Below are positions 33,262-43,447 of a stretch of 64,000 nt of DNA, piece after piece. Position numbers and translations under genes: made by a program. The notes under the pieces are model-generated. The model did not search any database, had not been told where the DNA came from, and saw only the letters and a list, made by a program, of their open reading frames with translations. Origin of the DNA: Phytophthora colocasiae (lineage: Eukaryota; Oomycota; Peronosporomycetes; Peronosporales; Peronosporaceae). The DNA lies in the NCBI GenBank assembly GCA_018806915.1, contig JAGKQI010000038.1:186001-250000 (forward strand). The letters run 5' to 3'. Position 1 is the stretch's first letter; each line of letters opens with the position of its first letter.

Positions 33262-34012
33262 CTACTTCCTCAACTTGAGCAGCAGCGACTTGTTGCCCTT
33301 GACCTTCTTCTGGAGCTGCATGAGTCCAAACAGCAGCGCCTCGGCGGTCGGGGGACAGCCAGGCACATAGATGTCCACTGGGATCACACGGTCAACACCG
33401 CGAACCACAGCGTACGAGTAGTGGTAGTAGCCACCTCCATTGGCGCAACTGCCCATGGACACGACATAGCGGGGTTCGGGCATCTGATCGTACACGCGGC
33501 GAAGAGCAGGCGCCATCTTGTTGGTCAAAGTTCCAGCCACGATCATGACGTCAGTTTGACGGGGAGAAGCACGGAACACCATACCCATACGCTCGAAATC
33601 GTAACGAGAACCGGCTGCAACAAGATACAAAGGAAATTATCAGTTAAAACTCATCCAAGGGACTGAAGAGGGAAGAAAAACATACCGGAGTGCATCATTT
33701 CAACGGCGCAGCAAGCCAGACCGAACGTAATAGGCCACAAGGAGCTCTTACGACCCCAGTTCACCAGGTCGTCCACGCGGGACACGACGTACTCTATAAA
33801 GGACGCACAGAGAGGTCAGAGACAGGAGAATCAACGCCAAAGAAGCTGCTCGTACCGACGCCATTGCGGGCCGTGGCATTGCCAGCCAACAGGTCCTGGA
33901 TGTTGCCCCGCTCAGCGGGGGACGAAGAAGACGTGGCGGGCACCGCCGACGACGCGCAGCGGACGGCGGATGTCCGGGCCAGAGCTCCTGAGCGACGGGC
34001 GAGAGTCAGCAT
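33262..34012 (-). CDS. NDUFS7: NDUFS7 copy D, complex I PSST subunit
   Basis: Exon 1 33856-34012, exon 2 33686-33793, exon 3 33262-33614; 618 nt, 205 residues. The donors read GTACG and GTATG, the acceptors TATAG and [24 protein letters not shown] is a typical mitochondrial targeting start. The core includes [25 protein letters not shown] and [11 protein letters not shown] with all cluster N2 cysteines. It is transcribed away from the CRN-like gene at 34311, sharing a 298 bp intergenic region. This copy shows no defect and, with C, is a candidate for the main functional gene. Confidence 0.94.
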
Positions 34013-34310
34013 GGTCAGCGGCCAGAGGTGCTATATGTGCGGTGGTCGATCGATTTCTAGCCGCCCAAACCACCAAAATCCCCGCATAAGTCAAGGTATA
34101 CGAGGATGACAGGGAATTGGATATTACAGGTGAATGTGGATGGAATTTCAGAGATGATGATTATAAGATGCCAGAGGTTTTACGGGTCAAAAGTGGGGGC
34201 TTTTATTCGAGACATTTCGTGTATGGCACGCAAAGTGATGTTGAAGATGACTTGAACCTCTCAATAGAGAAAAAGAAGCAAAGCTTCACGATAAAATTGC
34301 TGGAGAAGAG

Positions 34311-36071
34311 ATGACGACTCAAGTCTGGTTCCAACTTTTGGATGCTGCTACTCGTTCCACTTACGGGAATACCCAGGCTGTTGCAGTGCAATTGACTGAA
34401 GAAAAAGCGGATGTTGATGGCCTCTGCACGGTGGTTTCCACGATGTCGTGCAAGCTTCATCCGTGGGTGAATGCAACTAACCTGCGGGTCTACGCGAACA
34501 GAGCAATGTATGATGTCGAGAATACCCAGCCTTTGAAGCCTTGGCTTTCGTTGATTGGTCTTGGTGCATCGATTGAAGACGCAGTCATCGTGGAAGGTGA
34601 GCCAAATTCTGCTCTGTTAAATCTCGATGGTGTCTACCCTCGGTCGCCTCATCTTCCGCGCGAGGACCTTCTTCGTCGTGCCATGCAATTAGGACACCGG
34701 TACATTCTCTTCATTTCGCCAGCAGCGTCGGGGAAGACGTCGTTATTGTGGCTATTTACTCACAGATATCCTGCCTTGAATTGCATTTACGCGTCTTTTC
34801 TTGATCCAGAGATATCGGGGGTTGATGTACTGCGATCGTGTGGGGTTGATCTTACTGGCAGAACAACAAACCTCAGCGAGGATCGAATGCATGTTATTAT
34901 GCTGGATGATGCCCAAGCGAAGTATCACGAAAAGGGGTTTTGGAGCACCTTGATCAAAGTTGCTCCCTTGTGGTTACCAAACAATGTTCGTTTTATTATC
35001 AGTGCGGTGCATGCGTTCGATGGCGGAGCGGAGAGTCCGGTGGAGTTCCAACCACTTCGAAAGCTCGTCCGAAAGGATTTCCTGTTGAGTGACGAAGAAG
35101 CACGCGAATTCTTGGCATTGCCTTTTCCAACTGGATTGCAGGATGTAATGAAGAAAAAGCAAGACTTCACACAATTGTTGGTTAGCGAGTGCAATGGCCT
35201 TGTAGGTGCGTTACGCATTTCAGTGGATGCAGTGAATTACCATTTTGCCGAGCGCCCAGCTGCACCAGAGACAGAATTGGTTTCGTATTATCTATCTCAA
35301 GATTTACTGCATCAAATGGCACGATGCTTCGGTAGTATGCACATGGCCCCGACGAGCTTGGAACTTCGGCAGTTTCTGATTGAATGTCTTGTTGCTGCGC
35401 CGAATGACCTCTACTTGAAGTCGGAGCTCACAGACGAAGATATTCGTTATCTCCTGACTTTGAAGAAATCGGGTATTCTCGTCGAAGAAGTTGATCGGTG
35501 CGTGAAATTTTCGTCTCCATTGGCAGAGAAATACTACAGCAAGTGGCTTTTTCCGACTCGTGCACGTGCCAACCCACCGTCGCTACATGAACTGATCACG
35601 AAAGTGCTTGGTAGCATGTCAGCAAGTGTGCTACAGAAGTCTGTTGTTGATGGCACTAACTTCCCCAAAGAAGCTACGTTCCAGTCTCTTTTCATGGAGG
35701 GTCTTAAGCTGCACACCCGTTCAGCATGCTCGATCTGCCCAGAGTTATCACGCATATATGATGATGGTCACACAAAGAGGACCAAAGGAGCAATTGACTT
35801 TTATCTCAACGAGGATCTTCAATGGGGACTTAAGCTACATGTGAACGGAGACGGCGTCAGTGAGGGAATAGCACGTTTCGCACTAAGTAGAAAGTATGCT
35901 CCACTTGCAATGAACGACTATGCCATCGTCGACCTTCGAGGCAACGAGACTGGAAACCCTGAAGGCGTCATTCTCGTGGAAAACTGGGTGTCGGTGTTTT
36001 TTCAACAGGCAAGTTGCAAGTGCGTTTTTGGAATGGATGAGGTCATCTACGAGATTCCGTTGAAAGCTTAG
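34311..36071 (+). CDS. Crinkler-like (CRN) protein: ubiquitin-like N-terminus, P-loop NTPase, nuclease-like C-terminus
   Basis: 586 residues, single exon. The N-terminal ~95 residues (VWFQLLDAATRSTYG ... LKPWLSLIGLGASIED) resemble the ubiquitin-like header of CRN proteins, but the LxLFLAK-type position reads LRVYANRA. Walker A SPAASGKTSLL (near residue 138) and Walker B VIMLDDAQ (near 195) mark an NTPase. The C-terminus has GAIDFYLNEDLQWGLKL followed by ARF and YAIVDLRG, like the PD-(D/E)xK-type nuclease end of CRN proteins, except that the residue usually Glu after WG(I/L) is Lys. No signal peptide is visible. CRN proteins are known as host-cell effectors in Phytophthora and also occur as non-secreted proteins elsewhere. 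Activity is uncertain given the substitutions. A small upstream frame (34117-34314) overlaps the start and is not assigned. Confidence 0.75.
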   Translation: MTTQVWFQLLDAATRSTYGNTQAVAVQLTEEKADVDGLCTVVSTMSCKLHPWVNATNLRVYANRAMYDVENTQPLKPWLSLIGLGASIEDAVIVEGEPNSALLNLDGVYPRSPHLPREDLLRRAMQLGHRYILFISPAASGKTSLLWLFTHRYPALNCIYASFLDPEISGVDVLRSCGVDLTGRTTNLSEDRMHVIMLDDAQAKYHEKGFWSTLIKVAPLWLPNNVRFIISAVHAFDGGAESPVEFQPLRKLVRKDFLLSDEEAREFLALPFPTGLQDVMKKKQDFTQLLVSECNGLVGALRISVDAVNYHFAERPAAPETELVSYYLSQDLLHQMARCFGSMHMAPTSLELRQFLIECLVAAPNDLYLKSELTDEDIRYLLTLKKSGILVEEVDRCVKFSSPLAEKYYSKWLFPTRARANPPSLHELITKVLGSMSASVLQKSVVDGTNFPKEATFQSLFMEGLKLHTRSACSICPELSRIYDDGHTKRTKGAIDFYLNEDLQWGLKLHVNGDGVSEGIARFALSRKYAPLAMNDYAIVDLRGNETGNPEGVILVENWVSVFFQQASCKCVFGMDEVIYEIPLKA

Positions 36072-36094
36072 CTGACGGTGACTCCACCATTCTA

Positions 36095-37554
36095 TTATGG
36101 ACACAAGCACAGCACACAGCGAGGTGAGAACAGCATGGAAGATGTCAATCGACCAATACGTTGGCTGTCTTCATCACTGAAGTCTTGGTTGTGTTCAGGG
36201 TCGTCGTTTGTGCCGGATTGGGCTCTCTTTTCGGCTCCTTCGCCGTTTAAGCCAAGAATCAAGTAGGCAGCACGGTGGACTGAAAGATAATCTTGCAAAC
36301 TTTCCGCGATGGTACTTGTTGGCTCGATAGGTTTGACGTCCACTTGGCCATCAATCTGCTAGCAGATATTTCGTTGAATGAATTACGAGTTGCAGTAAGT
36401 AAAAAAATCGCTTACCTGAGTTCCGTCAATGATGTCGGTGTACCAATTGAATGGCTGCATCTCGAATTCTCCGACTTTAGGCATCTCGTAAAAGTGAACA
36501 ACCCGTAAAATATCCGTGGGTCGCATCAGCTTGAGGGTAGCGTTGAGGCACCGCGCGGCAATCTCTGATTTATCCACAGCAACGACAAATACATACTGCT
36601 GGCTGACCACGGAATTCACCGGGGTTGGTGGTACGACAATAATTGGGATCAGGGTGGTTCCAAGTAAAACCTCCCGTGGAATGTGATGTACTTGGTCTAC
36701 GGCAGGACCTCCCTTTCCATGAGCTCCAAGTACGATGAAATTGACTCGCTCCTGCTCCGCAATGTGTAAAAGTTGTTGAGCCACTGAATGCGTAGCGCCA
36801 CTTTCTTCACACAAAATAGTAACACGTTTGGAAGGTAATTGAAGGTACTTGCAATGTGCCTTGTACTCTGCGTGCAATCGATCAGTTGGTGATGTTGCAA
36901 ATACTTTAGAACTATCAGGACGTACCGTCAGAGATGAATTCGCTGGAAATCTGCGGCATTTGGCGACTAGCAGCAAATTCCTCATCAACATTTACAATTG
37001 CCAGTCGCCCTTGACGGCGTAGACGTACTGCTAGCTCAAAAGCAAGGTAGGATTGACCTTAATGCAATCAAACGCGTTAAACACAAACACAAATAGAGGT
37101 GTAAAGCCTAAAAACTTACGACTGCCATCAACTCCGATCAAAAATGTTGTCGTCGGGCTGAAGCACTTATTATTCTGATGCTCTGCAACAATAAAGTTCA
37201 GAGAACACAACATAGATGTCAATATGTTAACTACAAAGTTGCTTTTGAGGCTCAATCATTGCATAGTTTACGTTGCTCCATCTTGCTTCGAAGCTCAATG
37301 AGTGCGCCGTGTAGATCCAAGAACAATCCCGACTCGCTCTCACGTGCAGCCACTGCTGGATCATAGTCCGCATCTTCCATCAAACAGCAGAGTTGTTCAT
37401 AACTCCAATGCGACATATCCCCCGGCCCTAGCGACTTAAACTGCGCTAAAACTTCATCAGGACGATCCAACAATTGACTCCGGAACGTCTCATCCGTCAG
37501 CTCCGGCTGTACAAACATAAAATACATATCATTTTGCCACTCAAGCACTAACAA
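36095..37554 (-). CDS. Universal stress protein, two USP-like domains
   Basis: Five exons: 37272-37554, 37120-37182, 36926-37057, 36416-36867, 36095-36355; 396 residues from the first ATG, or 387 from Met at 37527. Phases agree at every junction. The N-terminal ~95 residues (PELTDETFRSQLLDRP) are not recognised. The first USP domain starts FLIGVDGSRQSYLAFELA and contains IVLGAHGKGGP, close to the ATP-binding G-x2-G-x9-G(S/T) signature; it ends LIPIIVVPP. A second, shorter USP-like domain starts YVFVVAVDKSEIAARCL and ends near YLILGLNGEG. USPs bind ATP or act as stress-tolerance regulators. The gene ends 23 bp from the CRN-like gene (tail to tail) and is divergent from the WDR33-like gene. Confidence 0.82.
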
Positions 37555-37759
37555 CTAGCTTAACTACTCCACCTCTTTAATATTTAATATCAACCGTGTG
37601 CTCTGTATGCACAGCTGCAGAGCCGGCGACACCTTCTTGAGCGTTAAGACGTCGCGCATCTTTTCCAGCACTAACTTCAAATACCATTTTCATACCGGTA
37701 TATACCAAATGTAGAACGCTCCACTTTTTATATAGAGCGCCCCACTTTTCAAAGCTCTC
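37555..37759. promoter_or_regulatory. Bidirectional promoter region between USP and WDR33 genes
   Basis: 205 bp separate the two divergent start codons. Just before the WDR33 ATG are two copies of CCACTTTT (about 37718 and 37740) around TATATAGAGCG. Their role as promoter elements is inference. Confidence 0.35.
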
Positions 37760-39969
37760 ATGGCGGAGAACGGGGAGCTGCACCCCGCGCAAGTGCTCAA
37801 GAGCGGCCACGATGTGGGCTCCAGCCAGTACGCAGGCGGTGTGCCACCCCACAAGCGCATGCGCAAGCCCATTGTGCGTAAGAGTGTGGACCCCAACGCG
37901 ACCTTTATCAACTATGTGATCCAGCGCCGCTTTGTCCAAGCGCGCAGTGTGCGGACGCACGCACTGCCGCCCCATTCGTTCTACAAGAAGCAGATGCTGC
38001 CACCAATGGCCTACGCTGGAGACGATGACTTGGCTTCGTGCGTGTGCACTAAATTCTGTCGCTGCTCCACCAATAAGCAGCGCTGCCCGGTCAACTGCCT
38101 CACGTGGACGCCTGAAGGCCGTCGCCTCATCACGGGCAACTCGGTGGGCGAGTTCACGCTCTGGAACGGCCTGGCTTTCAACTTCGAGACTATTTTACAG
38201 GCTCATGATGACGCTGTGCGTGCCATGGTGTGGTCTCACAACGACAATTGGCTGGTCACGGCCGATCACGGCGGAGTGATCAAGTACTGGCAGTCCAGTA
38301 TGACCAATGTGCAGCTGCTGCAAGGACATCGGGAAGCTGTGCGGTCGCTCAGCTTCTCACCGACGGATTTCAAGTTCGTGTCATGCTCCGACGATGCTAC
38401 AGTCAAGATCTGGGACTTTGAGAGCGGCCGCGAGGAGCGCGTCCTCACTGGACACGGTTGGGACGTCAAGTGTGTGGCTTACCACCCTCAGAAATGCCTG
38501 CTAGCTAGTGGTAGTAAGGATAATTTGGTGAAGATCTGGGACCCCAAGTCGGGCAACAGTCTTAACACTCTGCATGGACACAAGAATACCGTGTTCAAGG
38601 TGGCCTGGAACTCCAATGGCAACTGGCTGCTGACAGCCAGTCGTGACCAGCTTATTAAGATCTACGATATCCGGATGCTCAAAGAGTTTGCAACGCTGAA
38701 GGGACATGCGCGCGAGGTCACCTCCATAGCATGGCACCCGTGGTATGAGCGTCTTTTTGTCAGTGGCTCGTACGATGGATCGCTCATGTACTGGGAAGTT
38801 GGGTACGTCGATATACCCTTGCTGTTTGTGAAGTTGATGATTTACTGACTTCGGATTGTTCTGTGTTTACAGCAAAGAGAATGCACTGGCGTCCATTCCT
38901 CAAGCTCACGATACTGCTGTGTGGGATATTCAATGGCATCCAGTTGGCCACGTTGTCGCCACAGGGAGGTACGTCAACGCAGGCTTTGCAAATCTATTCT
39001 ACATGAATAACTTTATTCACGGTGTGTTCTCGTTTTCTTGGTGAATATAGTAACGATCACAGCACTAAGTTCTGGTGCCGCAACCGACCGGGAGATCCAA
39101 TGGACGACAAGTACAATGGTGGTCAGACTGTGCTGAACGAACACGAGGCTGGTGAAGGAATGATGCACATGCGCGGAGGACCAGACGGTGCCGAAGTGTT
39201 GCCTGGTATGGCGGATGGAGCAGCTAGTCTCCGATCCAGCGAAATTAATGCAGCGAATTTCCAGACCTTCAACAAGTCTGCTATGGATAACCGTGGAAAT
39301 GGTGGCCGTCGTCCGCCGCCCGATTCGTACACGTGTAATCGCTGTGGAACTAAGGGCCATTGGATCGAGGATTGCCCCACAAAAGACCAGCACAATCCCA
39401 ACGGCCAGATGCAGCGCAAGGTTCCGCCTGAGGGATACTTGTGCAAGCGCTGCAACATTCCAGGTCACTACATTTCCGACTGCACAGAGCCAAAAGTTCC
39501 GCCTCCGTCGTACACGTGCCACAAGTGCCGACAAAAGGGTCATTGGAAGCAGGACTGCCCGATGGACAGCAATAATGGATCTATCACTGCGCTGCTTAGC
39601 CAGATTCGTCCTCCGATGAATGCCAGCGGTATTCCCATGAGTTCAGGTGGAGTGGGTCCCGTTCCACCACCACCACCTTCTTCTCGAGGCTTCCCTCCAC
39701 GAGGAATGATGCCCCCTCCTCCGCCTGCTGCAGGTGCCGCTGGGATGTTGGTGCCTCCGCCTCCCCCGCCGCATATTCTCGCCGGCATGAAGCGTGCTCG
39801 CGATGACGATCCCAGTAGTGGAGCTGGCATGCCTCCACCGCCCATGAACGGATGGCCGCCAATGGCAGGAGGACGACCAGGTCCTCCAGTAGGACCTCCT
39901 GGAGCTTCTGGCCTCTTGCCTGGCCAACCTGATCTCAAGAAGATGAACCGAGACCCGCGGCGAAGGTAG
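37760..39969 (+). CDS. WDR33: WDR33/FY/Pfs2-type polyadenylation factor with three CCHC zinc knuckles
   Basis: Three exons, 37760-38802, 38873-38968, 39051-39969; 685 residues. The N-terminus (VRKSVDPNATFINYVIQRR) and seven or so WD40 repeats (GHREAVRSLSFSPTDFKF, DDATVKIWDFESG, GHGWDVKCVAYHP, GHKNTVFKVAWNSN, GHAREVTSIAWHPW) match the WDR33/FY/Pfs2 family, the subunit of the cleavage and polyadenylation specificity factor that helps recognise AAUAAA. After the propeller come three CCHC knuckles: CNRCGTKGHWIEDC, CKRCNIPGHYISDC, CHKCRQKGHWKQDC, then a Pro/Gly/Met-rich tail. WDR33 and FY usually have a Pro/Gly-rich tail without knuckles, so the fusion is notable. It acts in the nucleus. Confidence 0.9.
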
Positions 39970-40873
39970 AATGCGACAGCAAAACAGCTAAGAGAAGATT
40001 AGTCGTCATGTGACGAGCTCTCAAGAGCGTTTGCCTTTGCCTTCGAACACCGATAAGTTATCGTTGATAACGTTAGCTTTCCATTGACATGATGACGCCC
40101 AGCAGTTGAAGTTAACTGCAACTTGACCATGAAGATGTGGATCGTACGAAAAATCCACCATCGAGACCACAATCACCATTGTTCTCCTCGGATGACAAGC
40201 TCTAAAGAGCTCCAAAGAGGGCTTCTTTGTCGTGACCGATTCCAGTCACACGACTGATTCCGGTCAGAGGGAACGGAGTGCGGGGTCGGACTTTACAGTT
40301 GAAGATCGAAAACATTGCACAGTGAATATGTAAAGCAACACGCTTACACAATGCGAGCGACTGCGCTGCGAGAGCGCCGCGCACTACATGCATGCGACTT
40401 GCGCGCCAAATTGCTGCGCCACATCGAGGCAGCGGCCATTTCGACGGCGTAGGACAGCGGCACAATTCCAGGCACGCAAACTGTTCAGACACAGCGTCGT
40501 CTGACTGCCGGTATCAGCTTTGCGACGTTCCCTTTCCCCGGTATGCTGTATCATAGGTTAACAAATATTATGTTTCCATTGAGCATAGTCTTGCTAATAA
40601 AAATTATCGATTTGACACAGTACTTTGTCTGCCGCAGTATGCCATAAACAAGGTCTGCTTTTCTTTCCACCATGCTATCAGCTGCTTTTTCTCACAGCTC
40701 TCTTCTATCAAATACTACAGGTATTAAACTATCAACCCCATTCTACACACAAAAACTCGAAACCATCTTCACTCTCTTTGACAGAGTATCACATTACACA
40801 GACCCGCACTACCGTCCTCACAGTGCAATCGCCATTTCCATAGTTTGCCCCAGTAAGAAACAAGCAGCGAGGA
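39970..40873. other. Intergenic stretch between WDR33-like and kinase genes
   Basis: No gene is supported. Minus-strand frames at 40021-40215 (ends EGKGKRS) and 40202-40492 are in different phases and resemble nothing I know; they could be pieces of a small spliced gene but lack recognisable motifs. Confidence 0.45.
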
Positions 40874-43225
40874 ATGAAGACGCAGCGCGAGTCTGCGCTC
40901 GACCGCTCGCCCCCCACCGCGTTGCTCCTGCAGCAGTCGAGAGCCTCCGCGCCCACGCCCGCCAGCCAGCGCAAACAGCTCTCGGGCGGCTCCTCCGACC
41001 GTCTGCGCAGTCCCGAGGACCGTCGCAACCGACGACAACACGCTCCTCCGATGGCGGCCTCCGCGCCGTCCTACCAGCATCTTGGAGCCATAGAGAGCGT
41101 CCGTACGGCACTGAGTAGCACGGGAGGAGTCAGTGCCGGTGTGAATGGCAGTGAAGTGATTCTCAGTGGCGCGTTGAATAAGCGCGGCCAGTTCTTCAAA
41201 GCTTGGATGCCTAGACACCTGGTTTTGTCACGTAGTGCTCTTCAAGTGTACAGGAAGAACCCGTATGCGGCCAGTATGCAGCATCAGGAGAAGGATTTGG
41301 CGCAATTGGAGAAGAAATTACTCAAAGTGGAAGTCTCGAGAACAGATGCGATTCGAGTGGAAGCTTCCGATAACTTTAAGCATCACCCGTATAGCTTTAT
41401 ACTCGTGGCACGCAAGCGCTCGCGACGGTTGGGGATTCTGGGGAGCAACAGCGACACGACGACGCGAAGTGCCATTACTTTTAACAGTACCGGGGGAAAC
41501 TGCTTCCAGCACCGTAAAGAGAGCAACTTGGACTCTCGAAGGATTGATGATGGACCGGTAGTTCTGTACTACCTACAGGCGACCAAGGAGGCCGAGAGAC
41601 AACGCTGGATTCGTGCTCTGCAACGCTGGATTGAAGGAGAGAGTCCAGCCAAGTTGGGACGAGGAATTCTCAATTATATTGTGAATAACGAGTACAGCAA
41701 CTACCGCTACGGCCAGAAGGTCGTATGCACTGCGTCTTCCAGGTCTCTGGGTATTGTGGGAGACTGTGGATCTACCGTCAATGGACCAGCAGCTTTGTCC
41801 CCAGCTTCTCAGGCTGGACGTTCAGTGGAACAGGAATTCCCTGTGCTTGCCAACCTGATTCGGGACATGCACGACTGCAAGAAGGAAGACGAGATGATCT
41901 ACATCTTGGATCAGGTCTTAGGTGAAGTGCAGGACGGGGCAAACAGCGGATACATCAAGAAGCTGATCGCGACCGCTGGGGAGGTGAAGCTGGAGCAGTC
42001 GGAGAACATCTGGACCACACACGTGAAGACAGCTTACGCTAACATTATGAAGGCTCTGCAGACATCGTCGTCTGGACAAGAACCCAGTAGCCAAGCTCCG
42101 ACACTGCGAGCACCCACTTATGCTATGCGTCAGAATTCAGCTGGCAGTATCGAGTCAGGTGAAAGCAACCGCTCTCTGAACAATGTGGATCTGGCGTCGT
42201 TCCACCGATTCTACAAGCTTGGACGGAAGTTGGGCTCTGGTGCCTTCTCAGTGGTGCATATTGCGACTCACCGTGAGACCCGGAAGCAGGTTGCTGTCAA
42301 ATGCATTGCTAAGGCGAGTCTTGGGTCACAGGACGTGCACTCATTGAAGCAAGAGGTGGAGGTGATGTCGAGTTTGAATCACCCGAACCTCGTGCCACTG
42401 CTGGATTACTTTGAGGAGGAAAGATACTACTACATCGTAACCCCGTTGTGTACGGGTGGTGAGTTATTTGACGATCTTGTGAAGCGCAAGAGCTACACAG
42501 AGGAAGACGCCCGTGTGCTCATGCGTAAGTTGGCGAGCGCCATCGACTACCTTCACTCACGTGGTATCGTTCATCGCGACTTGAAGCCAGAAAACATTTT
42601 GCTAAAGACTTCAGCTCCTGGCGCTGAGGTAATGATCGCTGACTTTGGTTTTGCTAGACCCATGAATGGGTCTCGTCGTGGCACAGCATGTGGTACCCCA
42701 GGCTATGTCGCCCCCGAAGTGGTTCAGGGTGAGCCGTACGGAGCTGAGGTGGATTGCTGGAGTCTCGGTGTGATTCTCTACATCCTTCTGTGCGGATACC
42801 CTCCGTTCCCTGGCGCTAACCACGCTACGGTACTCGACAAGGTTGTGAAGGCCGAGTACAAGTTCGAGTCGCCATACTGGGACGAAGTCTCTGATGAAGC
42901 TAAGGACTTGGTGTCGGAGCTGCTAACAGTTGACCGTACCAAGCGTCTCAATGCCTCGGGTATTCTAGCTCACCCCTGGATGGACGAGACTCGTGCGTCT
43001 ACCATCAGCATTTCTGATGACAGCGAGTCCAGGAAGCGTATGACGCGCAAGTGCTCAGACCTGCTGCCAGCTCTTCACCAGATGCGCAAGCACAGCCTGA
43101 CGCACGGCAGCCCGAAGATCCGTCCGTCCGACATGAACGTGGACGACATCGAGCTAGACGAGCTGACTATGAACAGCGACAAGGAAATGCTCGACCGCGA
43201 GCTCGCTGACATGGACGGCTTCTAG
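40874..43225 (+). CDS. PH-domain Ser/Thr protein kinase (CAMK-type)
   Basis: 783 residues in one exon. A disordered N-terminus (1-90) is followed by a pleckstrin homology domain (about 94-255: LSGALNKRGQFFKAWMPRHLVL ... AERQRWIRALQRWI) with a variable insert. A middle region (320-400) of helices is not recognised. The kinase domain (about 445-705) shows LGSGAFSVVH (glycine loop), VAVKCI (Lys), HRDLKPEN, DFGFA, GTPGYVAPE and a CAMK-like end ILAHPWM. A short tail carries DDIELDELTMNSDKE. The PH domain suggests membrane phosphoinositide binding. PH-plus-CAMK fusions are common in oomycetes; the substrate is unknown. Confidence 0.9.
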   Translation: MKTQRESALDRSPPTALLLQQSRASAPTPASQRKQLSGGSSDRLRSPEDRRNRRQHAPPMAASAPSYQHLGAIESVRTALSSTGGVSAGVNGSEVILSGALNKRGQFFKAWMPRHLVLSRSALQVYRKNPYAASMQHQEKDLAQLEKKLLKVEVSRTDAIRVEASDNFKHHPYSFILVARKRSRRLGILGSNSDTTTRSAITFNSTGGNCFQHRKESNLDSRRIDDGPVVLYYLQATKEAERQRWIRALQRWIEGESPAKLGRGILNYIVNNEYSNYRYGQKVVCTASSRSLGIVGDCGSTVNGPAALSPASQAGRSVEQEFPVLANLIRDMHDCKKEDEMIYILDQVLGEVQDGANSGYIKKLIATAGEVKLEQSENIWTTHVKTAYANIMKALQTSSSGQEPSSQAPTLRAPTYAMRQNSAGSIESGESNRSLNNVDLASFHRFYKLGRKLGSGAFSVVHIATHRETRKQVAVKCIAKASLGSQDVHSLKQEVEVMSSLNHPNLVPLLDYFEEERYYYIVTPLCTGGELFDDLVKRKSYTEEDARVLMRKLASAIDYLHSRGIVHRDLKPENILLKTSAPGAEVMIADFGFARPMNGSRRGTACGTPGYVAPEVVQGEPYGAEVDCWSLGVILYILLCGYPPFPGANHATVLDKVVKAEYKFESPYWDEVSDEAKDLVSELLTVDRTKRLNASGILAHPWMDETRASTISISDDSESRKRMTRKCSDLLPALHQMRKHSLTHGSPKIRPSDMNVDDIELDELTMNSDKEMLDRELADMDGF

Positions 43226-43447
43226 AGCGAGGGTTATCATTGGAAATGGCCCCGCCACAAGTGGCACGTAGAGCATGTGTATATCGTATACATAGCGAAC
43301 CCGACGCCCCTCAGACGAGTTGGAGAACCTCCTCCACGTCTGAATTGTACGTATTCATGTTTGCCGCAGGTGCTAGGAACACCAGGCTTTGAAACTAATT
43401 GGGTATAATATCAAGCACTTGTATTTGCACGCACGGTTGTTTGAGTA
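43226..43447. other. Kinase 3' flank up to Tc1/mariner
   Basis: 222 bp with no ORF supported; presumably kinase 3' UTR and terminator. It ends in the TA target site 43446-43447. Confidence 0.4.

Larger units (their letters stand above)
19244..34012 (-). repeat. NDUFS7: Tandem array of four NDUFS7 gene copies
   Basis: Four copies lie head to tail on the minus strand: A (19244-20992), B (21520-31761 including the inserted element), C (32152-32901), D (33262-34012). All share the same three-exon structure with exon 2 of 108 nt and exon 3 of 353 nt (354 in A) and the same intron phases, so they arose by gene duplication, not retroposition. Exon 1, the mitochondrial presequence, is the most diverged part. 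C and D look functional; A and B are disrupted. Confidence 0.9.

Noticed and set aside
19244..34012. Retroposed or bacterial nuoB copies
   Set aside because: All four copies keep both introns at the same phases, so retroposition is excluded; surrounding genes are nuclear eukaryotic.
37577..37975. 132-codon minus ORF over the WDR33 start
   Set aside because: Antisense to conserved WDR33 N-terminal coding sequence.
40021..40492. Possible small minus-strand gene between WDR33 and kinase
   Set aside because: Two short frames in different phases with no clear splice pair or domain; kept only as an intergenic note.
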